Shown here: positions 35,480 through 44,715 of the stretch, one piece after another
Numbering within the stretch: position 1 is the first letter of the stretch
Layout of the letters: each line of letters opens with the position of its first letter
NCBI RefSeq assembly: GCF_000690055.1
Contig: NZ_JJNZ01000008.1
Coordinates: 141,477 to 205,476 of the forward strand
Length of the DNA stretch: 64,000 nt
Reading direction: 5' to 3'
From: Pseudoalteromonas fuliginea
GTDB lineage: Bacteria > Pseudomonadota > Gammaproteobacteria > Enterobacterales > Alteromonadaceae
Position numbers and translations under genes: made by a program
The notes under the pieces: model-generated
The model's input: the letters and a program-made list of their open reading frames with translations, nothing else
What the model was told of the DNA's origin: nothing
Databases searched by the model: none

Positions 35480-37432
35480 TTATTCAGCTTTATCATCAAG
35501 GTTTGTTTCATCTTTTTTCGATGAATCATCCGATTTTTGACTTTCATCGCTAACTGGCTCTTGAGATTCTTCAGCTTTTACCGGTTTTGCTTCATGGCGG
35601 TCATGTGCATCACGCGGTTCACGCACTGGTTGGCGCGCCATTAAATCATCAATTTGCTTAGCATCAATAGTTTCATACTTCATCAGGGCATCTTTCATTG
35701 AGTGAAGAATATCAATGTTTTCTTTTAATATTTCTTCTGCTCGTTGATAGTTACGATCTGAAAGTAATCGAACCTCTGCATCAATTATCTTTGCTGTGTC
35801 GTCTGACATGCTAGATGCACGACTGCCGCCGCCACCCATATACATTTCATTTTGATCTTCAGCATAAAGTAACGGACCTAGCTTTTCACTTAAACCCCAG
35901 TGTGTAACCATTTTACGAGCAATATCTGTAGCTCGTTCAATATCATTACTCGCACCTGTTGTTACTTTATCAGCACCATAAATAAGCGCTTCAGCAATTC
36001 GACCACCGTAAAGGCTAGAAATCATTGATTCTAAAAGCTCTTTTGAATGACTAACACGGTCTTGTTCAGGCAAGTACATTGTTACACCTAGCGCACGGCC
36101 ACGTGGAATAATAGATACTTTGTAAACTGGATCATGTTCTGGCACCATACGGCCCACAATTGCGTGACCTGCTTCATGATACGCAGTCATTGCTTTTTCT
36201 TGCTCGCTCATCACCATGGTTTTGCGTTCTGCACCCATCATGATTTTATCTTTAGCAGCGTCAAATTCAGCCATACTTACAACACGTTTATTACCACGTG
36301 CAGCATAAAGTGCAGCTTCGTTTACTAAGTTCGCTAAATCAGCGCCAGAAAAACCAGGTGTACCACGTGCAATAAGTGCCGCTTCAACGTTATCGCCTAA
36401 TGGCACTTTACGCATGTGTACTTTAAGTATTTGCTCACGACCACGAATATCAGGTAAACCTACTTCTACTTGACGGTCAAAACGACCTGGACGAAGTAAT
36501 GCTGGGTCTAATACATCTGGTCGGTTAGTTGCTGCAATAACGATAATACCTTCGTTACCACCAAAGCCATCCATTTCTACTAGCATTTGGTTAAGTGTTT
36601 GCTCACGTTCGTCGTTACCGCCGCCCATACCAGCACCACGTTTACGACCAACAGCATCAATCTCATCTATAAAGATAATACAAGGCGCTGCTTTTTTAGC
36701 TTGCTCAAACATGTCACGTACACGTGATGCACCAACACCTACAAACATTTCAACAAAATCTGAACCAGAAATTGTAAAAAACGGTACTTTCGCTTCACCC
36801 GCAACAGCCTTTGCAAGTAACGTTTTACCAGTACCAGGAGGACCAACCATTAGTACGCCTTTAGGAATACTACCGCCAAGTTTTTGAAACTTAGAAGGGT
36901 CACGTAAAAAGTCTACCAATTCGGTAACATCTTCTTTCGCTTCATCACAACCAGCAACATCTGCAAACGTTGTTTTAATTTGATCTTCGCTCATTAAACG
37001 CGCTTTACTCTTACCAAATGACATAGCGCCTTTACCGCCACCGCCTTGCATCTGACGCATGAAGAATATCCATACACCAATAAGCAGTATCATTGGGAAC
37101 CAAGAAATAAATATACTTGCTAAAAATGACTGTTCTTCAGGTTTTACACCCTTCACATTCACATTACTTTTTAATAAGTCATTTAAAATATCTTTGTCAT
37201 AAATAGGCATAATCGTTTGAAAACGTTCGCCACTGGTTTTAGTACCTGTAATTGTCCCACTGGTACTTTCAATTGCCACTTCTTGTATAGAGCCATTTCG
37301 GGCGTCTTTAACAAATTGACTATAGCTTGTCTGACGATCAACTTGATCGCCACCATTAAAGCTCTGAAAGACTGACATCAGCACAACTGCAATGACCAGC
37401 CATAGTATTAAATTTTTCGCCATATCGCTCAA
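35480..37432 (-). CDS. ftsH: ATP-dependent zinc metalloprotease FtsH
   Basis: 650 residues. Membrane-anchored hexameric AAA+ protease for quality control of membrane and short-lived proteins (for example LpxC, sigma-32). TM1 about 7-24, periplasmic domain, TM2 about 104-124, Walker A GPPGTGKT (197-204), Walker [16 protein letters not shown] region [19 protein letters not shown], zinc motif HEAGH, and a charged tail. Two starts are possible: TTG 37432 with an ideally spaced GAGG, and ATG 37423 (MAKNLILW), the start used for E. coli FtsH. Located downstream of rlmE, as in E. coli. Confidence 0.96.
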   Translation of the reverse strand: MSDMAKNLILWLVIAVVLMSVFQSFNGGDQVDRQTSYSQFVKDARNGSIQEVAIESTSGTITGTKTSGERFQTIMPIYDKDILNDLLKSNVNVKGVKPEEQSFLASIFISWFPMILLIGVWIFFMRQMQGGGGKGAMSFGKSKARLMSEDQIKTTFADVAGCDEAKEDVTELVDFLRDPSKFQKLGGSIPKGVLMVGPPGTGKTLLAKAVAGEAKVPFFTISGSDFVEMFVGVGASRVRDMFEQAKKAAPCIIFIDEIDAVGRKRGAGMGGGNDEREQTLNQMLVEMDGFGGNEGIIVIAATNRPDVLDPALLRPGRFDRQVEVGLPDIRGREQILKVHMRKVPLGDNVEAALIARGTPGFSGADLANLVNEAALYAARGNKRVVSMAEFDAAKDKIMMGAERKTMVMSEQEKAMTAYHEAGHAIVGRMVPEHDPVYKVSIIPRGRALGVTMYLPEQDRVSHSKELLESMISSLYGGRIAEALIYGADKVTTGASNDIERATDIARKMVTHWGLSEKLGPLLYAEDQNEMYMGGGGSRASSMSDDTAKIIDAEVRLLSDRNYQRAEEILKENIDILHSMKDALMKYETIDAKQIDDLMARQPVREPRDAHDRHEAKPVKAEESQEPVSDESQKSDDSSKKDETNLDDKAE

Positions 37433-37489
37433 GGGGTTAACCTCTTGTATCCAATTAATTTAAATTCAACTAAACGCCAAGCAACTGTA

Positions 37490-38119
37490 CTACAGTTTGT
37501 ATCCAGTCGCTACTATATATACTTCCCGAGAACGGGCACGCGAGGCATCAGGTTTACGTATCTTCACTACTTTAAAACTATTACGTACGTCTTGTAAGTA
37601 TTGATCAAAGCCTTCACCTTGAAACACTTTAACAATAAATGCACCATTTTTCTTTAGTACTTGGCTACACATATCTAATGCAAGCTCTACTAAATACATA
37701 CTACCAGCTTGATCAACTGAATTATTACCACTCATATTTGGTGCCATGTCAGAGAATACCACATCAACATTTTTCCCATCAATGCGTTTTAATAATGCAT
37801 TTAATACAGCCTCCTCACGAAAGTCACCTTGTAAGAAGTCTACACCTGCAAGGGAATCCATCGGTAAAATATCACATGCTATTACTTGACCTTTATCACC
37901 CACTTTTTCGGCTAAATACTGTGACCAACTACCCGGCGCGGCCCCTAAATCTACCACTGTCATACCCGGACGCAGTATTTTATCTCTGTTCTGAACTTCA
38001 TCTAATTTAAAAACCGCTCTAGAACGCCAGCCTTTTTTTTGCGCTTCTTGAACATATTTATCATCAAAATGTTCTTTCAGCCATCGCTGTGAACTGGCTG
38101 ACTGTTTTTTATTTGTCAT
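37490..38119 (-). CDS. rlmE: 23S rRNA (uridine-2'-O)-methyltransferase RlmE
   Basis: 209 residues. Methylates U2552 of 23S rRNA late in 50S assembly, using SAM. SAM motif [13 protein letters not shown] and the K-D-K-E catalytic tetrad context ([45 protein letters not shown]) are visible. Upstream of ftsH with 57 bp between and divergent from yhbY, exactly the E. coli arrangement. Confidence 0.95.
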   Translation of the reverse strand: MTNKKQSASSQRWLKEHFDDKYVQEAQKKGWRSRAVFKLDEVQNRDKILRPGMTVVDLGAAPGSWSQYLAEKVGDKGQVIACDILPMDSLAGVDFLQGDFREEAVLNALLKRIDGKNVDVVFSDMAPNMSGNNSVDQAGSMYLVELALDMCSQVLKKNGAFIVKVFQGEGFDQYLQDVRNSFKVVKIRKPDASRARSREVYIVATGYKL

Positions 38120-38207
38120 AAATTAACACGCAACTAATTAGTAATATTCTTTAGATGGCGGTAGAATACCCTTAATTCAAGCCATATTCAGCAAAATTTG
38201 TATAAAC

Positions 38208-38504
38208 ATGACATTATCAAATAAACAAAAGCAGTTTTTAAAAGGTCAGGCACATAGCCTCAAGCCAGTAGTTTTACTAGGTTCTAACGGTTTAACCGAA
38301 GGCGTAGTAATGGAAATTAAAAGTGCGTTAGAAATTCACGAATTGATTAAAGTGAAAGCGCCGACTGACGATCGTGAAACTAAAGCTCTTATTTTTGAAG
38401 CTATCGTACGTGAAACTGGTGCGACTAAGTTACAAACAATTGGTCACACTATTGTACTTTATCTTCAAAGTGCTGAGAGAAAAATACATTTACCACGTAA
38501 CTAA
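38208..38504 (+). CDS. yhbY: YhbY family RNA-binding (CRM domain) protein
   Basis: 98 residues, a single CRM domain. Motifs: KQFLKGQAHSLKPVVLLG, NGLTEGVVMEI and LQTIGHTIVLY. Binds pre-50S ribosomal particles in E. coli. Divergent from rlmE, sharing an 88-bp promoter region. Confidence 0.93.
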   Translation: MTLSNKQKQFLKGQAHSLKPVVLLGSNGLTEGVVMEIKSALEIHELIKVKAPTDDRETKALIFEAIVRETGATKLQTIGHTIVLYLQSAERKIHLPRN

Positions 38505-38537
38505 ATTACTATTTTAAGTAACCTAGTGTGTTTAATG

Positions 38538-38564
38538 AAAAAACCAGCTTAATGCTGGTTTTTT
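38538..38564. terminator. Bidirectional terminator after yhbY
   Basis: AAACCAGC / GCTGGTTT with loop TTAAT and T runs on both strands; also placed to end the convergent transcript of the phosphatase gene. Confidence 0.88.
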
Positions 38565-38582
38565 GTTATTTTACGTTTTAAA

Positions 38583-39086
38583 TTAAAAACTCATTTTATG
38601 ATGGGTTACATCATATTCACTGCCAGTACTACTGGGCTTCTTATTTAATATAAAGTACTGAGTAAATTGTGTTTCACTCATTGCTGGCACTTTTTCATTC
38701 GAAAGTAGCTCGGCTAATTGCGGTGTTGTATTACTGTGCCCAATAACAACAACTACACCTTTTAGTTTTAGTAACTCATTTTTTAAATCACTTAGCTCAC
38801 CTGCGTTATACACATTTACGTCGATATTAAAATATGCCTGCAAAGGAGCTGCTGTTTGTAACGTACGTTTATAGTTGCTGCTGAAAATATGTATCTTTTG
38901 ATATTCTTTAAAAAAAGTAACTAAATTATTTGCACGTGCCTTTCCCGCCTCTGAGAGCGCTGGATTTTTACCCGCTAATTTTTCGCTATGACGAAACAAA
39001 TATATTTCATCCGGTGTTGCAAATGCCAAACTACAATTAAATAACATAACTAAAAAAATGATTGCTAATATTATTTTATTATTCAT
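38583..39086 (-). CDS. Histidine phosphatase family protein, exported
   Basis: 167 residues. Signal peptide (IILAIIFLVMLFNCSLAFA). Phosphoglycerate-mutase-like fold with the catalytic RH (LFRHSEK, residues 32-33) and the second histidine in VVVIGHSNTTP. Small, periplasmic type, similar to SixA-like/EPS-linked phosphatases, substrate unknown. Its start overlaps the stop of the upstream serine hydrolase by 4 bp (ATGA), so the two are translationally coupled. Confidence 0.88.
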   Translation of the reverse strand: MNNKIILAIIFLVMLFNCSLAFATPDEIYLFRHSEKLAGKNPALSEAGKARANNLVTFFKEYQKIHIFSSNYKRTLQTAAPLQAYFNIDVNVYNAGELSDLKNELLKLKGVVVVIGHSNTTPQLAELLSNEKVPAMSETQFTQYFILNKKPSSTGSEYDVTHHKMSF

Positions 39087-40237
39087 ATTTTTTTACCTCG
39101 TTTGTATTCTAATAGTCTGTCGATGAATTCAGTCGTTAGTTCATTGATTACGCCAGTTTCAGCATTAACTATTAAGCTAAAACCAATATTTAAGTGAGGA
39201 AATACAACCACATCACTCCTATAGCCTTGCACCCACCCGCTATGATAATAAAGCGTTTCTTCCGCGTAGTTATAAACACGCCAGCCTAAGCCGTAATATG
39301 CTTCATTAAGATGCTTTTTCCACACCCTGCGATACAGTTCTTTTTTTGTATGTGTATAAGGACGTGTTTGTTTTGCTAACGCATCTAGCGATAGAACATC
39401 AGGGTATTGTCCTAGTTGCGCTTTTAACCAAATAGCCATATCACTTGCACTGGCATTAACACCTGCTGCGGGCCCTACTTTATAGTAATTTTTTTTAAGT
39501 TTAGCAGTATACCAACGCTTTTTACCACGCACGTGAGGGAGTGCAAAATTTTTATCTTTTACCATACCGTCATAACCTAAACTGGCATCTGCCATTTTCA
39601 GAGGTAAAAAAACAGCTTTACTTAACCATTGGGAATAATTTTTATTTGTAGCGTGAAAAATCACATCGTCAATTAAGCTAAACATTACATTTTGATAACC
39701 GTAGCATTGTCCGGGTTCACAAATTGGCTTAACGCTAAGTAGCTTTTCAACAATATCGGGGTAGCGCATACGCGACTCAATTAAGTTATCGTATGCATTT
39801 GGTACTAAACCACTTGAGTGACTTAAAAGGTGAAATACTTTTAAATCATCTTCATACACTGTGTTTTTGAACTCTGGAATATAATTACTTATTAGTTCAT
39901 CTAACCTTAATATACCGTCAGAGGCTAGCTTTGCAGCTAACGAACCTGCAAAGGTTTTAGACACAGATGCCAATCTAAAACGAGTATGAGCATCAACACT
40001 TTGCCCATTACGTGCTTTGGTAGCTCCTATCGGATGAATGTAGTCACTATTTTGAATATTAACTATCGATAATGCCGCACCGGGAATACCTTTACTCTTT
40101 AGTTTCTTTTCGGCATAGCGACCGTACTTTTTTACAAATGAATCCCAACCGGGATCCGTTTTTGCTACGACATCTATGGAGCTAAGCAATAAACACAGCG
40201 CTAAAAGGCTATACAATACAGAAGGGAGGTACTTCAT
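39083..40237 (-). CDS. Beta-lactamase-fold serine hydrolase, exported
   Basis: 384 residues with a signal peptide (VLYSLLALCLLLSSIDVVA). Class C beta-lactamase/DD-peptidase fold: nucleophile Ser91 and Lys94 in SVSK, tyrosine motif YQN (in CYGYQNV), and the third motif HSG (YYHSGWVQGY). Such proteins include esterases, D-amino peptidases and penicillin-binding proteins; the target cannot be stated and resistance should not be assumed. Coupled with the phosphatase gene. Confidence 0.88.
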   Translation of the reverse strand: MKYLPSVLYSLLALCLLLSSIDVVAKTDPGWDSFVKKYGRYAEKKLKSKGIPGAALSIVNIQNSDYIHPIGATKARNGQSVDAHTRFRLASVSKTFAGSLAAKLASDGILRLDELISNYIPEFKNTVYEDDLKVFHLLSHSSGLVPNAYDNLIESRMRYPDIVEKLLSVKPICEPGQCYGYQNVMFSLIDDVIFHATNKNYSQWLSKAVFLPLKMADASLGYDGMVKDKNFALPHVRGKKRWYTAKLKKNYYKVGPAAGVNASASDMAIWLKAQLGQYPDVLSLDALAKQTRPYTHTKKELYRRVWKKHLNEAYYGLGWRVYNYAEETLYYHSGWVQGYRSDVVVFPHLNIGFSLIVNAETGVINELTTEFIDRLLEYKRGKKI

Positions 40238-40351
40238 TTTTTATAATTTTTATCTTTTTAAACTACATCTAGGTACATAATATCATGAAGTTTTGTTTGG
40301 ACTAACGTACAATACGACGATTATTGTATTTTTAGTGGGTGTGAAGTACTT

Positions 40352-41155
40352 ATGCGTTTTTTAGTTGTGTCACTTTTTATTTTATTTTTAAGCGGGTGTG
40401 TTATCACAAAACAACCAGCGGAGCCTTTGGCTATGCCGTTGAAGCCTAACTTAAAAAGCCAAACATACCAGCTTGAATATGAAACGACTCATTCGTCACC
40501 AAAAGTTAAATCTGTTCAATTACCTGCGCATAAAGTTATAAAAAATCAAACTGTTAAGATAATTTCAGACAAAGCAAGCCTAACAGACACACTATTATCG
40601 CAAATAAGCCAAGCATTAAACGACAAAGCATTAAAAGTAACGACAAAAAATAATAGTGACTATGTTCTTACTATACAGCAGCTTGATTTGTCATTTACAG
40701 ACGATACAAAATATTTAATTAAACAGCCACAAAAACCCTTTTCGTTTTATACAGAGGTTGCCCAACAGTACCCAATTCAACAATGTGCCACTATTTTTGC
40801 TCAAGTCAGCATGCGTCTAACTCATAAAAAGTCTGGCGACATTGTCTGGTTTGCTAAGTCTTCAATCGACAGCGCAAGCTTTCATCGTGAGCCGCTAGTG
40901 TATAGTTTTAATGAAGAACAAAAAATTACGAATGAATTAGAAGTTGTTGCCTTTATCCACCAGCAAAATACAGAAGAGGCACGTTTAGCAAGGTTAGGTA
41001 AAGAAATACAAATTCCTAGCTACAAAACACTATCTAAGTTATCAAGCTTAACAAAGCTTACCGGTCCATGTAATCGTACAGAAATAAGTGCATTAACCCC
41101 CATGATGCAATTTTATTTAAGCAGTATATTAATCGATAAAATTAAAGTTCAGTAA
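40352..41155 (+). CDS. Putative lipoprotein of unknown function
   Basis: 267 residues. Lipobox LSGC with lipidated Cys16. The body has no motif I can name; it includes a segment like a TolB/LPS-assembly-type minor subunit (TLLSQISQALNDKALKVTTK, YVLTIQQLDLSF) and a pair of cysteines (QQCATIF and GPCNRTE). It precedes the MipA/OmpV module by 92 bp on the same strand and could be co-expressed with it, but the second module has no counterpart. Confidence 0.75.
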   Translation: MRFLVVSLFILFLSGCVITKQPAEPLAMPLKPNLKSQTYQLEYETTHSSPKVKSVQLPAHKVIKNQTVKIISDKASLTDTLLSQISQALNDKALKVTTKNNSDYVLTIQQLDLSFTDDTKYLIKQPQKPFSFYTEVAQQYPIQQCATIFAQVSMRLTHKKSGDIVWFAKSSIDSASFHREPLVYSFNEEQKITNELEVVAFIHQQNTEEARLARLGKEIQIPSYKTLSKLSSLTKLTGPCNRTEISALTPMMQFYLSSILIDKIKVQ

Positions 41156-41247
41156 TTTCTAATGTTTGCTACATTTTTTTACAGATTTAAGGAACGTATT
41201 AACAATATACTACGCTTTATAACATATAATAATTAGGCTCTTTTGAG

Positions 41248-42105
41248 ATGAAAAACGCTTTACTTAATTATACTTTTTTTATCATTACACTCCTATGTAT
41301 GAGTATTTTTAGTACTTCAAGTATGGCAAGTAATCGTTATTATGCTGATAACACCTTAGAGCCAACTCAAGGTTTTGCATGGGATTGGAGCGCTGGTGTT
41401 GGTTATCATATCGGTGACTCTTACCTAATAGGTGTCGACTCTTATGACCATGGAATGCTGGTTGACTTAACACTTGCCCTATCTTATGAAAATTTTTATC
41501 TCGACTTTGATCATAATCAACTAAGTGGCGGCCTTGTTGTAGGTTACAGCCTGATAGACAAGTTTGATTGGGGTCTCGATATTTTAGGTACAAATGTTCA
41601 AAGTGGCTTTAACGATAAAGGACTAGGTCTATACAATGATGGCATTATCGATGAGTTAAGGGGTATAAAAACACGTAACTACGATTTTGATACCGGACTC
41701 AGATTAACTCGTCGATTTGAAAACTCACAAATTTCTTTTGAATACCTTCATGACATTTCTGGCACACATAATGGCTGGATCGTAAATACCTTTTTTAGCC
41801 ATATTTTACCCTGGCGTAACTGGGAGTTTAGAACTGGAGTTGGGTTGAGTGCTTACTCTAGTGACTTCACCAATTATTATTTTGGTATAGACAGTAGTGA
41901 AGCGACGAGTGATCGTCCAATTTATAGAACAAATGCAAGTAGCAGTATGATGTTTGAATTCCATGCTGAGTACCCAATTAACCAAGATTGGGTCTTTTTA
42001 GCAGGATGGCTGACGACTTGGTTTTCAAATGAGATTGATGAAAGCCCTATTATTACTCGAAGATATCAACACCAAGCCAAGGTAGGCCTTCGTTATGTAT
42101 TCTAG
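41248..42105 (+). CDS. MipA/OmpV family outer-membrane protein, module A
   Basis: 285 residues. Signal peptide (FFIITLLCMSIFSTSSMA), then a 12-strand-type barrel of alternating residues ending GLRYVF with the C-terminal aromatic. MipA in E. coli is a scaffold of peptidoglycan synthesis complexes; OmpV-like proteins are porins in vibrios. First gene of a four-gene module (MipA/OmpV, DUF3019, response regulator, kinase) whose paralogous copy lies at 50112-53374. Its last 11 bases overlap the next gene. Confidence 0.87.
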   Translation: MKNALLNYTFFIITLLCMSIFSTSSMASNRYYADNTLEPTQGFAWDWSAGVGYHIGDSYLIGVDSYDHGMLVDLTLALSYENFYLDFDHNQLSGGLVVGYSLIDKFDWGLDILGTNVQSGFNDKGLGLYNDGIIDELRGIKTRNYDFDTGLRLTRRFENSQISFEYLHDISGTHNGWIVNTFFSHILPWRNWEFRTGVGLSAYSSDFTNYYFGIDSSEATSDRPIYRTNASSSMMFEFHAEYPINQDWVFLAGWLTTWFSNEIDESPIITRRYQHQAKVGLRYVF

Positions 42106-42478
42106 ATGGGTCTGTGCTTTTCTGCTTTTCCCTACGGCATTTTTATCAAAAGCAGATGAAATGCCCAATGCTCTTATTGCGCTTCCAGATACTTGTGTCG
42201 CACTTAGAGAAGGAAGAAACTGTTATGCTGATATCACTCTAACATGGCATCAGCCAACGTTTGGCAATTACTGCTTACGCGATGCGACCTCAAAGTACAT
42301 TATGCAATGCTGGCTTAAACAAAAGGAAGGAACTTTTAATTATGCTTTTGATTCACAGCAGAGTATCTCATTTGAGCTCTTTGATAGTAATACATCTAAA
42401 GTTATTAGCCTTACAGAAGTAAAACTACAGTGGGTATATCAAAACAGACAAAAGAAACGCCGTTGGCGATTATTTTAA
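42095..42478 (+). CDS. DUF3019 domain-containing exported protein, module A
   Basis: 127 residues. Signal peptide, then a small beta-rich domain with four cysteines (DTCVAL, RNCYAD, NYCLRD, MQCWLK) shared in spacing with the paralogue at 52117, and a very basic tail with aromatics (RQKKRRWRLF). DUF3019 has no known function; the family is seen mostly next to two-component genes in marine gammaproteobacteria. A sensory or ligand-presenting role for the neighbouring kinase is an inference from linkage. Confidence 0.82.
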   Translation: MYSRWVCAFLLFPTAFLSKADEMPNALIALPDTCVALREGRNCYADITLTWHQPTFGNYCLRDATSKYIMQCWLKQKEGTFNYAFDSQQSISFELFDSNTSKVISLTEVKLQWVYQNRQKKRRWRLF

Positions 42479-42499
42479 TAAACACATTAAGGATAATTT

Positions 42500-43204
42500 A
42501 TGAATAACTACGGCACTATTTTACTCGTTGAAGATGATGTATCGCTCGCTCAGTGGGTTGCAGAATACTTAACGGAGCAAGGTTATACGACCCATGTATG
42601 CCATCGAGGCGACGAGGTTATTGGCCAAGTAAAAACCTTAAATCCTAGCATTGTCCTACTTGATATTATGCTTCCTGGACAAGACGGAATTAGCGTATGC
42701 AGAGAACTGCGTAGCTTTTATAACTCCCCTATTATAATGCTCACCGCACGCGATGAAGAAATGGATGAAGTAATAGGGTTAGAAGTTGGTGCAAGTGACT
42801 ATGTCATGAAACCCGTTCGCCCTCGTGCACTTTTAGCTAGAATTAAAGCTGCACTTCGCCAAAATAATGAACCAAACAAATCACTGGCAAACGAAAAATT
42901 AATAACGGTTGGCGCGCTGAGTATTAACACAGAATCTAGAAGCGTAAAATTAAACGATCTTGATATAAATATATCCAGCGCAGAGTATTTACTTCTTCAC
43001 TATTTAACGAGTAATGCGGGTCAAGTCGTATCACGTGATGCTGTTTTTAAAGCAACAAAAGGCCGTGAGTATGACGGCTTGGATAGAAGTGTTGACGTAC
43101 TTATTTCAGCACTGCGCAAAAAATTTAATGATGATCCACAAAATCCGACTAAAATTAAAACTATATGGGGACGAGGTTACTTACTCGTATCTACCGCATG
43201 GTAA
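42500..43204 (+). CDS. OmpR-family response regulator, module A
   Basis: 234 residues. Receiver domain with acidic pocket VEDD, phosphoacceptor Asp in LLDIMLPGQDG, Thr in MLTARDEE and Lys in YVMKPVRP; then a winged-helix DNA-binding domain (EYLLLHYLTSNAGQVVSRDA, YDGLDRSVDVLISALRKKF, KTIWGRGYLL). It resembles RstA. SD AAGGA. Its likely targets include its own module, but no operator was found. Confidence 0.92.
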   Translation: MNNYGTILLVEDDVSLAQWVAEYLTEQGYTTHVCHRGDEVIGQVKTLNPSIVLLDIMLPGQDGISVCRELRSFYNSPIIMLTARDEEMDEVIGLEVGASDYVMKPVRPRALLARIKAALRQNNEPNKSLANEKLITVGALSINTESRSVKLNDLDINISSAEYLLLHYLTSNAGQVVSRDAVFKATKGREYDGLDRSVDVLISALRKKFNDDPQNPTKIKTIWGRGYLLVSTAW

Positions 43205-43218
43205 AAAGTGATACATAA

Positions 43219-44511
43219 GTGAAGAAGTTTTATATTTCACTACTTAGCAGTGCGCTTTTATCTATCGTTGTACTTGGCTGGTTAATTGATGCATTTAGCC
43301 AACAAACACAAACCTCAGAAGATGAATTTAGTGTGCAAAGTAAGATGATAATGGGCTTTAGCAAACAATTAGCTAATATCCCAACTTCTGAACGTGGTCG
43401 TTATGTAAAGCAACTAGCGAATGAGTTTAATTTATTAATTGATTACAAGCACAATGAATCTCTCGCACTACCTCCTTCATTATTATTACAGATGCACACT
43501 GCCGGTGGGTTGATTTTAGAAGATCAACAAGGCTTCTATATGCTTTATAGTAGTCAAATATTAAGCCCCTTTCATATATCAATGCGGTTAGACAAACGCG
43601 TAGATACTGAGCAGCGCAATGATATATTTTTAACACTACTATTTTATGCTGGTTTGTGCGTATTTATGGGGTTTATTATTACCCCTCTTGCAAAGCGCTT
43701 AACAGTCTTAAATGAAGCAGCTAAAAAGTTTGCCTCAGGTAATGTACAAGCAAGAATTAAAGTATCGCACTTCACCTACATAAAAGATGTAGAGCTCACA
43801 TTTAACAGAATGGCCAGTCAGATAGAAAAACTAGTCGCCGAAAATAAACTAATGGCGTCAAGCTTATCTCACGATATTCGTACACCCATTGCGTGCCTGC
43901 GCTTTGGATTAGATGCGGCTATTGATAGCTATGATGAGCAACAAATAAAAAAATATTTATCCCGTATGGAAAGCGATTTAGACCATATGGAGTCTATGTT
44001 AAAAAGCTATTTAGCCTTTGCAACGCTTGAGCAAAATGCCAACAAATTGACCTACTCTTCAACTAATATTAAGCACTATCTCAGTGATATATTAATACAA
44101 CTTGCACCTAAATTTGAATCGCAAATGCTCAACGTACAACTTAATAGCTCAAGTGACATTATCAATGCCGACTTACATTGGCTTGCTCGTGCAATAACTA
44201 ACTTATTAAATAATGCTTGTGACTTCGCAGAGCTACATATTTATCTAAGTGCTAAAGTGTACGAACACCAGCTTGTAATCACTGTTGAAGACGATGGTCC
44301 TGGTATAGCAAAAGAAAATTTTAACAACGTATTTAGCCCATTTTTCAAAGAAGAAGAACATCGTAACCGCGCAGATAAAAGCTATGGGCTAGGCCTTGCG
44401 ATTGTTGAAAAAGTAGCTGATTGGCATCATGGCAGCGTAAAAGTAAGTAAAAGTAACCAATTAGGTGGAGCCTGTTTTACACTCATTATCGATCAACATC
44501 ACAAAGCGTAA
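43219..44511 (+). CDS. Sensor histidine kinase, module A
   Basis: 430 residues, GTG start. TM1 about 5-23, a short periplasmic domain (about 25-135), TM2 about 137-157, HAMP, dimerisation helix with His in LSHDIRTPIACLRFG, N-box NLLNNACDFA, G1 DDGPGIAKENFNNVF, G2 SYGLGLAIVEKVADWHHGS. The sequence after the H-box (HDIRTPIA) and N-box (AC DFA) differs from the more standard kinase of module B (HEFRTPLA, NAIKYA), yet all key residues are present. Partner of the response regulator 14 bp upstream. Confidence 0.92.
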   Translation: MKKFYISLLSSALLSIVVLGWLIDAFSQQTQTSEDEFSVQSKMIMGFSKQLANIPTSERGRYVKQLANEFNLLIDYKHNESLALPPSLLLQMHTAGGLILEDQQGFYMLYSSQILSPFHISMRLDKRVDTEQRNDIFLTLLFYAGLCVFMGFIITPLAKRLTVLNEAAKKFASGNVQARIKVSHFTYIKDVELTFNRMASQIEKLVAENKLMASSLSHDIRTPIACLRFGLDAAIDSYDEQQIKKYLSRMESDLDHMESMLKSYLAFATLEQNANKLTYSSTNIKHYLSDILIQLAPKFESQMLNVQLNSSSDIINADLHWLARAITNLLNNACDFAELHIYLSAKVYEHQLVITVEDDGPGIAKENFNNVFSPFFKEEEHRNRADKSYGLGLAIVEKVADWHHGSVKVSKSNQLGGACFTLIIDQHHKA

Positions 44512-44715
44512 AGCATTAATTACACCCTGTAATTAACATTTTAAAAACAAAAACAACCTGTTAACTATAACTATACAGTAACATTTATTAAAAACATCGC
44601 GTATACCATACTACTGGCATACTAAATTGTGTGAGATCAGCAAATAAGCACTTTTTATTTTTTTACATTTCCAGTAGATTGTCTGCGCCGTCAAAAAATA
44701 GAGAAGTACAATAAT

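Noticed and set aside
39083..40237. Antibiotic-resistance beta-lactamase
   Set aside because: The SxxK/YxN/HSG pattern is shared by many esterases and peptidases; sequence alone does not support resistance.
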